A stretch of 23,494 bases of DNA from PALSA-607 sp036509315 (GCA_036509315.1 DATCFU010000133.1:1-23494), one strand, 5' to 3'; shown: positions 7,883-16,488, numbered from the stretch's first letter. Made by a program: numbers and translations. Notes: generated by a model from the sequence alone, not told the origin.

Positions 7883-9094
7883 GTGTCTGATCGCCAAATT
7901 CCGAAGTGGGCGGACTTCAAACCGCTGCTTCGGGTCAAGCCGATCGAGCGGGGTCGCACGACGCGACAGCTCGCCGCTGCGTTGACGATCGGTGACCTTC
8001 GCACGATCGCGAAGAGGCGTGTTCCGCTTGGTGTGTTCGAGTACACCGATGGCGCTGCAGAGTCCGAGATCAGTTTGCGCCGCGCACGTCAGCTCTTTCG
8101 TGATGTGCAGTTCAATCCATCGATACTTCGCAACGTTGCCGACGTCGACACGACTGTTTCGTTGCTCGGACGCGACGCCGCGGTGCCGTTTGCCTTCGCG
8201 CCGACTGGCTATTCGCGGATGATGCACCACGACGGCGAGCGCGCAGTCGTTCGAGTAGCGCAGAGCCGCGGGATTCCCTACGCCCTCTCGACGATGGGCA
8301 CTACCACGATCGAAGACGTCGCTGCCGCGGCCCCCGAGGCGCGAAAGTGGTTTCAGCTGTACGTGTGGAGGGACCGCCAGATAGCCGAAGATTTGATGGC
8401 CCGCGCCCAAGCGGCCGGTTTCGAGGCGCTCATTTTGACGGTTGACGTACCGGTCGGTGGCAGCCGGTTGCGTGAGCTGCGCGCCGGATTTTCACTGCCA
8501 CCTGCTCTGACCGCGCGCACGATTCTCGAAGCGGCGACTCATCCGACGTGGTGGCTCAACTTATTGACGACGAGCCCGTTGACGTTCGCATCGTTGACTT
8601 CGTCCGGCGGCACGCTTGGGGAGTTAGCGGACAAGCTGTTCGACCCGTCGGTGACGATTGCCGACCTCGAATGGCTTAGGTCCTTCTGGCCCGGTCCACT
8701 CATCATCAAGGGGATCCAGACAGTCGACGACGCGCGGCGCGTCGTCGACGCCGGTGCCGACGCCGTGGTGGTGTCCAACCACGGCGGCCGCCAACTCGAT
8801 CGCGCTCCCATCCCCTTACGGGTCTTGCCCGACGTCCTTGATGCAGTCGGCGACCGGGCTGAAGTCTGGGTCGACACGGGAGTGATGACGGGCGGGGATA
8901 TCGTCGCGGCGACTGCCCTCGGCGCCCGCGCGACCTTGATTGGACGCGCCTACCTCTACGGCCTGATGGCCGGCGGCGAAAGAGGAGTCGACCGGGCGGC
9001 CGAGATCCTCACTCGTGAGGTGCGCCGGACCATGCAGCTCCTTGGCGTAGCGTCGATCGCCGAGCTCCAGCCGAGCCACGTCCGACTGCCGTAA
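7883..9094 (+). CDS. lldD2: FMN-dependent L-lactate dehydrogenase, LldD2-like
   Basis: Alpha-hydroxy-acid oxidase family enzyme of about 403 aa that oxidises L-lactate to pyruvate, passing electrons to FMN and then the respiratory chain. The catalytic base is His300 in VSNHGGRQLD. Other family marks are FAPTGYSRMMHHDGE, STMGTTTIE, WFQLYVWRD and LTVDVPVGGSRLRELRAG. The phosphate-binding segment is WVDTGVMTGGDIVAA rather than the common DGGxRxGxD; this and LIGRAYLYGLMAGG match the LldD2 subgroup known from mycobacteria. Start chosen at GTG 7883; TTG 7877 is possible. TAGAGT (7871-7876) seven bases upstream could be a -10 for a leaderless transcript, but no good -35 is seen. Confidence 0.88.
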   Translation: MSDRQIPKWADFKPLLRVKPIERGRTTRQLAAALTIGDLRTIAKRRVPLGVFEYTDGAAESEISLRRARQLFRDVQFNPSILRNVADVDTTVSLLGRDAAVPFAFAPTGYSRMMHHDGERAVVRVAQSRGIPYALSTMGTTTIEDVAAAAPEARKWFQLYVWRDRQIAEDLMARAQAAGFEALILTVDVPVGGSRLRELRAGFSLPPALTARTILEAATHPTWWLNLLTTSPLTFASLTSSGGTLGELADKLFDPSVTIADLEWLRSFWPGPLIIKGIQTVDDARRVVDAGADAVVVSNHGGRQLDRAPIPLRVLPDVLDAVGDRAEVWVDTGVMTGGDIVAATALGARATLIGRAYLYGLMAGGERGVDRAAEILTREVRRTMQLLGVASIAELQPSHVRLP

Positions 9095-9141
9095 GTCCTT
9101 TCTGCGGTTGCTGCGTTTGGCCGTCGGTCGGGTACGCAGTT

Positions 9142-9178
9142 GGCACAGACCGGTGCGGCGAACGCTGGTGTCTGTGCC
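9142..9178. terminator. 9-bp hairpin after the lactate dehydrogenase
   Basis: GGCACAGAC (9142-9150) pairs perfectly with GTCTGTGCC (9170-9178) across a 19-base loop. It lies in the 150-base gap between the lactate dehydrogenase and the diguanylate cyclase. There is no U tract. It could terminate the upstream unit or be a binding site for a dimeric regulator. Confidence 0.35.
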
Positions 9179-9245
9179 GAACGGATGAGTAGCATCCTGG
9201 CGTTCAGTTGTGTGTGCGGACCGGTCTGCTGCCGATTGAGAAAGG

Positions 9246-10310
9246 GTGGAGCTCGACACGGACCAGGGGAACCACCACGACGACGGCTGCCCGCCGTCGG
9301 ACGTCGGTGTCGACGCTTCCCGCCTGCTCGAGGTTCTGAGCCGCATCGACTGTCATGTCTACATAGGCGAGACCCTGCCGGGTGGCGGCTATCGCGAGAT
9401 GTTCACTGGCCCCGGCCTTGAGGCCCTATTGGGCGGACCCATACCGGATGGCGTCGATCCAGCGGACGCGTGGGACGCCGCGGTGCACCCCGATGACTAC
9501 GAGCGCCAGGCGACCGCTTCGTCGGGTCATGCGCATGGCGGACCCGTCTCGGTCGAATACCGGGTGGTCGGGTACGACGGCGTGATTCGGTGGGTGCTCG
9601 ACCGCATGTGGCCGTGGCCGGTGGCTGCGGACGGCCGGCTGATCTATGACGGGGTTGTCACCGACGTCACCGAGCTGCACCAAACCACCGACGCGCTCCG
9701 CGAGGCATTGCTGGTCGCACAATCGGCGAACATGGAACTCGCGCAAGAGCGCGCCGTTGCCGAGCAGCAGGCCAGAACCGACGATCTGACGGGTCTACGG
9801 AACCGGCGGGACTTCGCCGAGCGGCTCGAGCGCCATCTCACGCGCGCGGCGTACGACCAGCGTCCTATCGGGTTGCTGCTGATTGACATCGACTTCTTCA
9901 AGCAGATCAACGATTGGCACGGACACGGCGCCGGCGACCAGTTGCTCACCGCGTTCGCGGGCCGGCTGCGCGAATCGACGCGAGCCGACGATCTCATCGC
10001 CCGATGGGGTGGTGAGGAGTTCGTCGTGCTGTTGACGGATCTCGGCAGCGGCAACGTCCTGGCAGAACGAGCCGAGCAGATCCGCAGAGCTATCGCGAGT
10101 ACGCCGTTCATCGTGGCCGGTCAGGCGATCGGCGTGCGGGTGTCGATCGGAGCAGCGCGAAGCAGCGTCGCGCTGTCGACGTCCGATGCGTTGCTCGCGG
10201 CTGCGGACGGTGCCATGTATGAGGCCAAGCGCGCCGGCCGCGACCGCGTGTCCGTCGCCCCCGCTCAGGAGAGCGTCTTGCAGGAGAGTGCACTTCGCTC
10301 GCGCGGATGA
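9246..10310 (+). CDS. PAS-GGDEF diguanylate cyclase
   Basis: Makes cyclic di-GMP from two GTP; 354 aa, cytoplasmic, with no membrane helices. Residues about 25-140 form a PAS/PAC sensor (PAC-like signature VSVEYRVVGYDGVIRWVLDR and VVTDVTELHQ). A coiled coil of about 35 residues (about 140-175) leads to the GGDEF domain (about 178-340). The active-site motif is GGEEF at residues 255-259, so the enzyme should be active, with DIDFFKQINDWHGH as the metal and nucleotide loop. An inhibitory I-site RxxD (RADD) sits five residues before GGEEF. There is no EAL domain. Start GTG 9246 is just after GAGAAAG; other starts are possible because the N-terminus is poorly conserved. The PAS ligand cannot be told from sequence. 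Confidence 0.9.
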   Translation: MELDTDQGNHHDDGCPPSDVGVDASRLLEVLSRIDCHVYIGETLPGGGYREMFTGPGLEALLGGPIPDGVDPADAWDAAVHPDDYERQATASSGHAHGGPVSVEYRVVGYDGVIRWVLDRMWPWPVAADGRLIYDGVVTDVTELHQTTDALREALLVAQSANMELAQERAVAEQQARTDDLTGLRNRRDFAERLERHLTRAAYDQRPIGLLLIDIDFFKQINDWHGHGAGDQLLTAFAGRLRESTRADDLIARWGGEEFVVLLTDLGSGNVLAERAEQIRRAIASTPFIVAGQAIGVRVSIGAARSSVALSTSDALLAAADGAMYEAKRAGRDRVSVAPAQESVLQESALRSRG

Positions 10311-10658
10311 GCCGGCGTTCCAACAATGGGCCAGATGGTCGGCACGCATCGAAGCACTTCGACTGAAGTACTTGACAAGCGTCCCGAGCGCTGGCTGCAC
10401 CCTGCGAGTCATACTCCGGGAGCGTTCGCGCCCGGCGCCATCTCGAACGGCGTTGAGCGTTGCCATTCGGCGGCTGCGGGCCGCCGCTTCTTCCGCCTTC
10501 GCCAGTCGGGGTTGCGCGGATGCCGGCGGCACCGGCTGTACGGGCGGGTTGGCGCCGCGCGCTCACTGCCGATACCGACAGCCACCTGTTACGAGGCGTT
10601 GCTCGGCAGGCCACGGAGGCTGCCGCTGCCCTGGTGCCGCGCGCGGAGCTGCACGCCC
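10311..10658. other. Gene-poor gap, first part of the element boundary
   Basis: No convincing coding region is seen. A short palindrome TCGAAGCACTTCGA (10349-10362) just downstream of the cyclase could be a weak terminator. Open frames through this stretch are Arg/Ala-rich and have no recognisable domain. The stretch ends where the GTGACCACCAC repeats begin. Confidence 0.5.
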
Positions 10659-10690
10659 GTGACCACCACGTGACCACCACGTGACCACCA
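10649..10690 (+). repeat. GTGACCACCAC triple tandem repeat within a 32-bp direct repeat
   Basis: Three tandem units of GTGACCACCAC lie at 10659-10669, 10670-10680 and 10681-10690 (last base changed to G). The block from 10649 to 10680 recurs with one mismatch at 17229-17260. Directly after it, GGGCCAATTTGGCCC (10691-10705) is a palindrome with 7-bp arms. Placement beside a tRNA fragment makes integrase arm-type sites an attractive reading, but this is inference. Confidence 0.85.
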
Positions 10691-10747
10691 GGGCCAATTT
10701 GGCCCCTCCGACACCGGCCCCCGATGAGCAAAAGCCGAGGTCAGATA

Positions 10748-10791
10748 TGGTGCGCCGCCAGGGACTGAACCCCGAATCCGCAGATTAAGAG
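10748..10791 (-). repeat. Degenerate tRNA-Lys(CUU) 3' fragment, att-like scar (left copy)
   Basis: Read on the minus strand, this is the 3' half of tRNA-Lys: anticodon loop CTCTTAA, 3' anticodon stem TCTGC, variable loop, T arm, acceptor strand GCGGCGC, discriminator A and CCA. Relative to the copy at 17076-17120 it has one deleted base in the T loop and one substitution. The bases on the anticodon side do not form a 5' stem, and no D arm is present, so it is not a functional tRNA. It is most simply a displaced, decayed attachment-site copy. Confidence 0.82.
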
Positions 10792-11212
10792 GAGAACCTG
10801 GTCCGTGATGACCTGTGTTGTCGGCCGGCGGTTAATGGTGTTCTGTCGGATCAGCGCCGTTGGCTGGTGTTCGGTTGTCGGCCTGTTGGTGATTTGTGGC
10901 AGGGCGTTTGCACGCATGCTGACGGCGTAATTTGCTCTGCCGGCCGTTCCTGCTCGGAGCTGCGGCAGCGTGGGGGCTCGCGCTCCGCTCGGGCGGGAGT
11001 AAGTCGCCTTTGATCCCTGTCCACCGGGTACAAAGCCTCTTTGGTTCGCTGCGGCGCCGGCGCACTGTGGGCGAGGTGACCGTGAGGCAGTTGAAACCGG
11101 CGACAAACCGGATGGCTCGGGTGATCGGCGTGGCTGTCCCAAGCTCCCGCGCCGGGAACGGCACACACCAATGACTGAAGTCTTCTTTTCGTCCGAATGA
11201 ATGGAGCAGGCT
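10792..11212. other. Non-coding gap before the alcohol dehydrogenase
   Basis: No supported gene is found. The minus-strand open frame that crosses it also runs through the dehydrogenase in antisense and has no domain. The right end carries the dehydrogenase ribosome binding site, GGAG at 11203-11206. Confidence 0.5.
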
Positions 11213-12226
11213 ATGAAGGCCGCCGTCGTCACTGACTTCCACTCCCCGCTGGAGATTCAGGACCTGCCAATCCCTGAGCCCGGACCGGGAGAGGTTCTGG
11301 TCCGTATCGAGACGAGCGGGCTTTGTCACACCGACATTCACGCCGCGCACGGCGACTGGCCCGTCAAGCCGACCCCGCCGTTCATTCCCGGGCACGAAGG
11401 GATCGGGATCATCGAGACACTCGGGGCCGGCGTGAGCACTCGCACCGTCGGAGAGCGCGTTGCTATCGCCTGGCTCGGCTACGCGTGCGGCGAGTGCCGA
11501 TACTGCATCGGCGGGTGGGAGACGCTTTGCCTGAAGCAGGAAAACTCCGGCTACTCCGTCAACGGAACCTTCGCCGAATACGCGATCGCGCCGGCCGCGT
11601 TCGCGACACCTGTGCCGGATGCGGTCAGCTCCCGTGACGGCGCACCGCTGACATGTGCGGGTGTGACGACATTCAAGGCGATCAAGGTGGCCGGAGTCGT
11701 GCCAGGGGAGACGGTGGCGATCTTCGGCGTCGGCGGCCTGGGTCACCTCGCGTTGCAATACGCCCGCATCGCTGGCGGTTTCGTCATCGGCGTCGACATC
11801 GAAGACACCAAACTGGCGATGGCTACCGAACTCGGAGCCGATCACGTGATCAACTCACGCACAACCGATCCGGTCGCGGGCATTGAGGCGCTCGGCGGGG
11901 CAGATGTTGCTGTCGCACTCGCTGCATCGCCGCAAGTCTTCGACCAGGCCTACCGCTCGCTGCGCCGTGGCGGACGACTGGTTTGCGTCGCATTACCTGC
12001 AGACAACGCGGCGCTGACACTTCCTATCTTTGACACCGTCATCAACGGCAAGACCGTCATCGGTTCTATCGTGGGAACGCGCAACGACCTCGCCGACGTC
12101 TTCGCCCTGCACGCGGCCGGCCGCACAAAGGTCATCGCAGTAGACCGGAAAATCGACGAAGTAAACCAGTCCATCGACGATGTTCTGGCCGGACGGATAC
12201 CCGCACGGGTCGTTTTTCAGTTCTGA
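11213..12226 (+). CDS. NAD-dependent zinc alcohol dehydrogenase, AdhP-like
   Basis: Interconverts primary alcohols and aldehydes with NAD(H); 337 aa, cytoplasmic. ATG 11213 follows GGAG (11203-11206) and fits the family start (MKAAVV). The catalytic zinc comes from Cys in SGLCHTDIHAAHGDW, His in GHEGIG, and a downstream Cys (LTCAGVTTFKA). The structural zinc loop CGECRYCIGGWETLC is complete (C-x2-C-x2-C-x7-C), unlike the other dehydrogenase in this window. The NAD site reads GVGGLGHLALQYA with an acidic residue at the end of beta-2 (GVDIED), which favours NAD over NADP. The two dehydrogenases are distantly related, so this is not a local duplication. It is the only clear metabolic enzyme between the two tRNA fragments. 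Confidence 0.92.
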   Translation: MKAAVVTDFHSPLEIQDLPIPEPGPGEVLVRIETSGLCHTDIHAAHGDWPVKPTPPFIPGHEGIGIIETLGAGVSTRTVGERVAIAWLGYACGECRYCIGGWETLCLKQENSGYSVNGTFAEYAIAPAAFATPVPDAVSSRDGAPLTCAGVTTFKAIKVAGVVPGETVAIFGVGGLGHLALQYARIAGGFVIGVDIEDTKLAMATELGADHVINSRTTDPVAGIEALGGADVAVALAASPQVFDQAYRSLRRGGRLVCVALPADNAALTLPIFDTVINGKTVIGSIVGTRNDLADVFALHAAGRTKVIAVDRKIDEVNQSIDDVLAGRIPARVVFQF

Positions 12227-12629
12227 CCCCGGTAGCGAGATTGTCTCTGCCTGCTAACGGTTCCAGACCCTCATAACCGGGCAGTTCGAGGCTGCCGTTT
12301 AGCCGGCTCCCTTGACACAAAAACGCTCCCGCAGGACCATCGGACCTCGACGGGGGGTCCGGCGGACTCATAACAACATCGCCGAGCCACATGAACGACC
12401 AGGCGCCGGCCCAGGTGCTGTCGCGACGGGTTTTGACACGGGACAGGGCGACGGATGGACTCGCGCGGCGGCCGGTTCGTCGCCGTGGATGCGCCCGACG
12501 ACGAGCGGCGCCGGAAGCGTGCAGTTCCCGCATTGCAACCGGCCGATGCAATCGCGCACGAGAGGACGCCAGCGAACACCCGCGAGCTGCACGAACCGGG
12601 CTGCGCAGTGTGCTCATCGGTGGTGTAGG
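12227..12629. other. Gap between convergent genes
   Basis: The dehydrogenase (+) and the DedA gene (-) converge here. GGCAG/CTGCC (about 12282-12298, followed by GTTT) is a weak terminator candidate. The open frames on both strands are Arg-rich and unlike known proteins, so no gene is called. Confidence 0.45.
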
Positions 12630-13331
12630 TCAGGCTCTGGGGATGGGACGGCGCTGGGCGGGATCGAAGCTTGCCACTGCGGCGTCTTCGGGGTGGCCGG
12701 GGGGTGGCGTGTGCCGGCCGGTAGTCGCGTGATCGTCCTTGTGCGAGCGGATCCGCCACCCGATGGCCGCGGCGACGACGACACAGCCGATGGCGATCGC
12801 CGCACCTCGTCCTAGGGCCGAGGCCACGGGCTGATAGGAGTTGGCGGCAAGAAATCCGACCATGACCGCACCGACACCCCACACAAACCCGCCCGCCGCG
12901 TTGTATGCCAGGAACCGCCGGTAGGGCATGTGCGCGGCCCCGGCGAGGGCCGGCATCACCGCCCTAAAGAACGCAACCGATCGGCCGACGAACACCGCCC
13001 AGCCGCCCCTGCGGGCGAGGAGCTCACGGGCATCATCGATGCGGGCGCGGTGCCGCCGCAGAACCGGCAAATCGATGATCCGAGGCCCGAACCGACGACC
13101 TATCTGGTACCCGACGCTGTCCCCGACGATCTCCGCGGCCACGACGACAATCAGCACAATCCAAAGATTCACCCGGTGCTGGCTAGCATCGACGCCTCCC
13201 AGTATGGCCGCCGTTTCACCGGGCAGCACGAACCCAACAAAGAACGCGTCTTCGGCAAATACGAGCAAACCCACCGCGACATAGACAACCAACGCCGGAG
13301 TGGACAGCAAATGCTGCATGAGGCTTGTCAC
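12630..13331 (-). CDS. DedA-family membrane protein (VTT domain)
   Basis: A 233-aa integral membrane protein of the DedA/SNARE-associated (VTT) family, whose members are linked to undecaprenyl-phosphate or phospholipid translocation and membrane homeostasis. Visible marks: an early amphipathic motif with acidic residue (FAEDAFFVGFVLPGET), the GDSVGYQIGRRFGPR segment, FVGRSVAFFRAVMPALAG with the family's conserved Arg residues, and AYNAAGGFVWG. The tail is long and hydrophilic. The start is GTG 13331 (ATG five codons in is an alternative), and it overlaps the stop of the upstream glycosyltransferase-like gene by four bases (GTGA). Both act at the membrane, consistent with an operon for a lipid-linked glycan. 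The IS in the upstream gene may reduce its expression. Confidence 0.88.
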   Translation of the reverse strand: MTSLMQHLLSTPALVVYVAVGLLVFAEDAFFVGFVLPGETAAILGGVDASQHRVNLWIVLIVVVAAEIVGDSVGYQIGRRFGPRIIDLPVLRRHRARIDDARELLARRGGWAVFVGRSVAFFRAVMPALAGAAHMPYRRFLAYNAAGGFVWGVGAVMVGFLAANSYQPVASALGRGAAIAIGCVVVAAAIGWRIRSHKDDHATTGRHTPPPGHPEDAAVASFDPAQRRPIPRA

Positions 13332-14177
13332 AATGCACCACTGGACACGGTGAAGGATTCTTCAACTGCGTACCGACTCGGCCGGTGCGCTGCCTCGACC
13401 GACCGCCCGTCGCCGCGGCGGCCCGCAACTGCCAGAGCCAGCAGACCGACGCACGTCACAAGACGCAACTCCCCACATAACCGGGCCGGCACGTCCGCCA
13501 GGTGCGGGGCATACAACCCCGCGAACGCGACGCTAGATGCCAGCGGCCAGCGACGGCGTTCCAGCGCGACATCGACTATTAGTGCACCCGCCAACGCACC
13601 TGCCGTGTAGTAGTCGTACGTCCCGGGATCTAGCAGCAGCCGGACAGCCACCGATGCGAGAACCACGGCGGGCCAGCGACCGCGGCGCACTGCCAGCGCA
13701 GCCACCGTCACACCACCGAGCAACTGCGCCGGCCGACACCATCCCGGCGTACGCGCGTCATGTACGCCAAGGACCCGCAGCGCAGAGTCCGATGCGTTCT
13801 GAATGGTGAAATGACTGGTCGACCACAACATGCCTGGGTCAGCCACCGCAAACGGCAACCACGCAAAGAGCGGTACCGCGACCGCCCACAACACCCCCGA
13901 CCGCCGCTGGCCTGGCGGGAACACCAATAGCAGCGGCAAAAAGCCGGCGGCCCAGGGCTTTGCCGCTATCGCGGCTCCCAGCAGCACGCCCGCCCACCCG
14001 CGTCGCGCCGCCGCCGCCCAAACCGAAGCACTAGCAAGCGCGATAGCCAGCGCATCATCAAGGTGGGAGTAGTGAACAGCAAGTTCCATCCACAGCGGGA
14101 CGAAGAGCACTCCGGCATACAGCCAGCGCCGTCGCCAATCTCCAGTTGCTCCGACCAGCATCGCGGCTCGTGCACCG
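13328..14177 (-). pseudogene. C-terminal part of IS-interrupted membrane glycosyltransferase-like gene
   Basis: Distal part (about 282 codons) of a polytopic protein that begins at 16169 and is split by the IS1380-family element. Removing the IS and one CTAAG copy joins 15808 to 14177 in the same frame and gives one 403-aa ORF. This part has about seven to eight hydrophobic segments and the motif HYSHLDDALAIALA, a pattern of GT-C type mannosyltransferase-like proteins (GT87/DUF2029) that use polyprenyl-phosphate sugars. An internal ATG at 14161 could produce a truncated protein, but the N-terminal helices and loop where GT-C catalytic residues usually lie are missing, so loss of function is likely. 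The stop overlaps the DedA start. Confidence 0.8.
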
Positions 14178-14182
14178 CTAAG
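14178..14182. repeat. Left target-site duplication CTAAG
   Basis: CTAAG directly abuts the left end of the IS and is repeated at 15808-15812. A 5-bp duplication suits the IS1380 family. The intact pair indicates a simple transposition with no later rearrangement. Confidence 0.85.
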
Positions 14183-14324
14183 CCCGGATCCACCGTCCGG
14201 CTTTGGGTGTGCCGCGGTGAGCGAGTGATTTTCCGATTTCGGGATGCGACTGATTTTGGGCGTGTAGGAGTTGCCGGTCTGCCGGTTTCTCCGTGGTCCT
14301 GGTCGTTGGGATGGGGTTGAAGGA

Positions 14325-15686
14325 TCAGTGGCGGAGTGGGATCGCCTGGATCGCGGTGCGCATGTGTTGCCAGGGTTGTTCCCACGGCCACAACGCCGGC
14401 AGGTGCAGGGTGAGTCGCCGTGCCGTGCGGGCGAGCCTGCCCGCGATGTTGATGAGCTGCGCGCGGATGGTGCCGGTGGTGGCGCGGGCGTGGAACGTCG
14501 AGGCGAGCGCGCCGGCGGCGCGGGTCAGGTTGAACGCGATCGCGGCGCAAACCAGCCAGGCGCTGTTGGCCCAAAACTTCCCCGACGGCAGGTGCGCGAG
14601 TGGCCCGTTCTTCAAATCGGCGATGACTTGTTCGACGATCGCGTGACCACGGTGCGCGGACTCGGCGGCCAGCATCGGCAGTGGGCTGTTGGTGAATACC
14701 GCGTGGTAGCGGTAGACGGTGAACAGTTCGCTTTGGTGGGCGGGGTTCAGGTCCGGGACGCGGCGCACGATCAGCCGGGCGGTGACCTGCTTGGCTTTCG
14801 CCTTCGAACCGAACGCGGTGTAGCTGGTCTGGGCGACCTCGGCGGCCGAGATCCAGCGCCCGGCGTCCTCATCGAAGATGGCGTTGGTGTACTTGATCGG
14901 CGTCCACGCGTGCTCGTCGATGCTGGCGATCGCGTTGCGCACGGCCGAGTTCTGGCGGGCGGTGATCGAGAAACAGCTCTTGTGCCGGATCGCGGCAGCG
15001 ATCACCTCATGGTTGTAGAACGCCGAATCCGCGCGCACCACCCGCAGCCCGGTGCCGCCGGCGGCCTTCGCCGTCACCAGCACGTCGGCGATCAGCCGGT
15101 GCGCGCCCTTGACACTGTGCGTGGAACCTTTGCGCAGCCGGGCGGCGGCGATCACCGGCGCCGAGCCTGAGGTGGACACGATCGCGAGCAGCGCGTTCAG
15201 CCCGTTGACCCCGGTGTAACCGCGCCCGGCGCCCTGCTTGGCATAACCGTGGGTCGCCTTGACCGTGTCATCGACGTCGACATAGGTCAGCTCGCCGGCC
15301 CCTGGCAGCAGCGGGACGCACCCGGCCAGGTTGACCAGCAGCCGAGACGCGACCGCATCGAGTTGGCGGACATGACCGAACGTGAACGCCCGCAAGAACG
15401 TGCCCAGCGTCGAGGGCGCCCGCACCCCGGTGAACAACCGGCCCATCCCGCCGTGCCGCAACAACGCCATGTCATCAATCGAATCCGCGCCAGCGACCAT
15501 GCCCGCGACCAACGCCGACACCTTCAGATCAGCGTTGCCGCCACCGGGTTCAGCGATCCGCAGCTGCGCCGCGACCAGCCGCTGCAGACCGGCCCGCTCG
15601 GCCAGATCCAACACCGGCGCCAACCCCGCGCACGACACGAGGTTCGGGTCATCGAAAACCGTCGCACTGACATGAGAGACTCGCAT
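14325..15686 (-). CDS. IS1380-family DDE transposase
   Basis: A 453-aa transposase, the usual length for IS1380, that cuts and joins the ends of its own IS. Its ATG (15686) is preceded by GGAAGG, which lies inside a hairpin (see 15695-15757). Likely catalytic acidic residues are in TYVDVDDTVKATHG, LRVVRADSAFYNHE and IVEQVIADLKNGPLAHLP; the last has the family's Glu. The C-terminal third is rich in basic and hydrophobic residues with NSAWLVCAAIAFNLTRAAG, typical of the family. No frameshift or early stop is seen. The gene runs in the same direction as the interrupted gene, so transcription from outside could enter it. Confidence 0.93.
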   Translation of the reverse strand: MRVSHVSATVFDDPNLVSCAGLAPVLDLAERAGLQRLVAAQLRIAEPGGGNADLKVSALVAGMVAGADSIDDMALLRHGGMGRLFTGVRAPSTLGTFLRAFTFGHVRQLDAVASRLLVNLAGCVPLLPGAGELTYVDVDDTVKATHGYAKQGAGRGYTGVNGLNALLAIVSTSGSAPVIAAARLRKGSTHSVKGAHRLIADVLVTAKAAGGTGLRVVRADSAFYNHEVIAAAIRHKSCFSITARQNSAVRNAIASIDEHAWTPIKYTNAIFDEDAGRWISAAEVAQTSYTAFGSKAKAKQVTARLIVRRVPDLNPAHQSELFTVYRYHAVFTNSPLPMLAAESAHRGHAIVEQVIADLKNGPLAHLPSGKFWANSAWLVCAAIAFNLTRAAGALASTFHARATTGTIRAQLINIAGRLARTARRLTLHLPALWPWEQPWQHMRTAIQAIPLRH

Positions 15687-15694
15687 CTACCAGG

Positions 15695-15757
15695 TGCCCT
15701 TCCGTTGTTGAGCTTTCGATCCCTCGACAAGATCGATTCTCCAGCAACAGAAGGGCA
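15695..15757 (-). promoter_or_regulatory. Hairpin covering the transposase ribosome binding site
   Basis: TGCCCTTCCGTTGTTG (15695-15710) and CAGCAACAGAAGGGCA (15742-15757) pair at 14 of 16 positions. On the minus-strand mRNA, GGAAGG of the likely Shine-Dalgarno lies in the 3' arm, about 11 bases before the ATG. Only a transcript that starts outside the IS, or at its very end, would contain both arms, so read-through transcripts would hide the site. Similar protection against outside transcription is known for IS10 and IS50; its use here is inference. Confidence 0.55.
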
Positions 15758-15807
15758 TTTCGGCTCTACGACCCGCCCCTCACCCCAAGCCCAACGGTGG
15801 ATCCGGG

Positions 15808-15812
15808 CTAAG
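15808..15812. repeat. Right target-site duplication CTAAG
   Basis: Matches 14178-14182 exactly. One copy belongs to the original gene, and keeping only one restores the reading frame. Confidence 0.85.
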
Positions 15813-16169
15813 TAATACGACAGCCCCGAGCGCGACCATGAACAGCTGCGAGACGACCAGCCCGAACGGGCCCAAACCCGCGGCGACGACGAACGCCAGT
15901 GGACCGATCTGATACTGCGGGTAGCTGCCGTACAGCTGCAACCCTCCGGCACCCGTAAGGCCAGCCGGGTGACCGCCGAACAACAACGATGAACCGTGGG
16001 CGAAGTAGTGCCACGAATAGCCGCCGTGACGCTCCAACACCACGAACCACGCCGCCGCCCACGCGGCGAGCAGCCCCAGCCCTCGCATGTACGTCGATCG
16101 TCGGCGTCCATCCGGGTGTCGGAACGAAAAGTGGTCGACACCAACGTCGGCATCGGTAGCAGTGTTCAC
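15808..16169 (-). pseudogene. N-terminal part of IS-interrupted membrane glycosyltransferase-like gene
   Basis: First 120 codons of the split gene, from GTG 16169. A short cytoplasmic head (about 1-28) is followed by a first helix (LGLLAAWAAAWFVVL), an outside loop with LYGSYPQYQIGPL, and two more helices. The loop after helix 1 is where GT-C enzymes usually keep catalytic acidic residues. I cannot identify a definite catalytic Asp or Glu here, so the assignment rests on topology and the C-terminal part. AGAGGG lies two bases upstream, rather close; ATG 16088 is another possible start but lacks a ribosome binding site. Without the IS this reads on into the part at 14177. Confidence 0.78.
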
Positions 16170-16488
16170 ATCCCTCTGGATACCCGACGAACCTGAAATT
16201 CACCTGACGCACCCTGCGCCGTGGGCCTCTTCGCCCAGCGCAGCTAGCTCCGAGCGTTCATCAACTCCGGCCTGAAATAGCAGCGTGAATGCTTTTGATT
16301 GCTGATGCCTTCGGAGGAGGCGAATCTGCACGTCGGCCGATGATTTCCCTGAAGCCACGCTGCCGAGGCGGCCTAGATGGAAGCCATTGCAAGGGTCGCT
16401 GCGCAGGCCTACGAAGAGGCGATGCGGCTCCTGGGGATCGCCGACGTCATGAGCGGGGGGCTATTGCATCGGAAGGCGAAAGGTTAGG
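16170..16488. other. Upstream region of the split gene, no clear gene
   Basis: Contains the divergent upstream region of the glycosyltransferase-like gene. A short frame at 16377-16487 encodes 36 aa (starts MEAIARVAAQAYEEAMRLLG) with no ribosome binding site and no known family. It may be a fragment of a lost gene, since the adjacent IS3 remnant shows this region has decayed. Confidence 0.4.

Larger units (their letters stand above)
14183..15807 (-). mobile_element. Complete IS1380-family insertion sequence, 1625 bp
   Basis: Ends were set from terminal inverted repeats: CCCGGATCCACCGT is identical at both ends and the repeat extends to about 27 bp with three mismatches. CTAAG duplications flank it. 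It carries one transposase gene on the minus strand and no passenger. Intact ends, matching duplications and an unbroken transposase suggest a recent, potentially active insertion. It splits a membrane glycosyltransferase-like gene. Confidence 0.92.

Noticed and set aside
10832..11845. Minus-strand ORF (337 aa) overlapping the AdhP-like gene
   Set aside because: It runs antisense to a gene with full zinc and NAD motifs and has no domain of its own.
12132..12882. Minus-strand ORFs between the dehydrogenase and the DedA gene
   Set aside because: Arg-rich composition, overlap with real genes in other frames and no family resemblance.
14271..15170. Plus-strand ORF (299 aa) opposite the IS1380 transposase
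   Set aside because: Antisense shadow; the transposase motifs are on the minus strand and explain the sequence.
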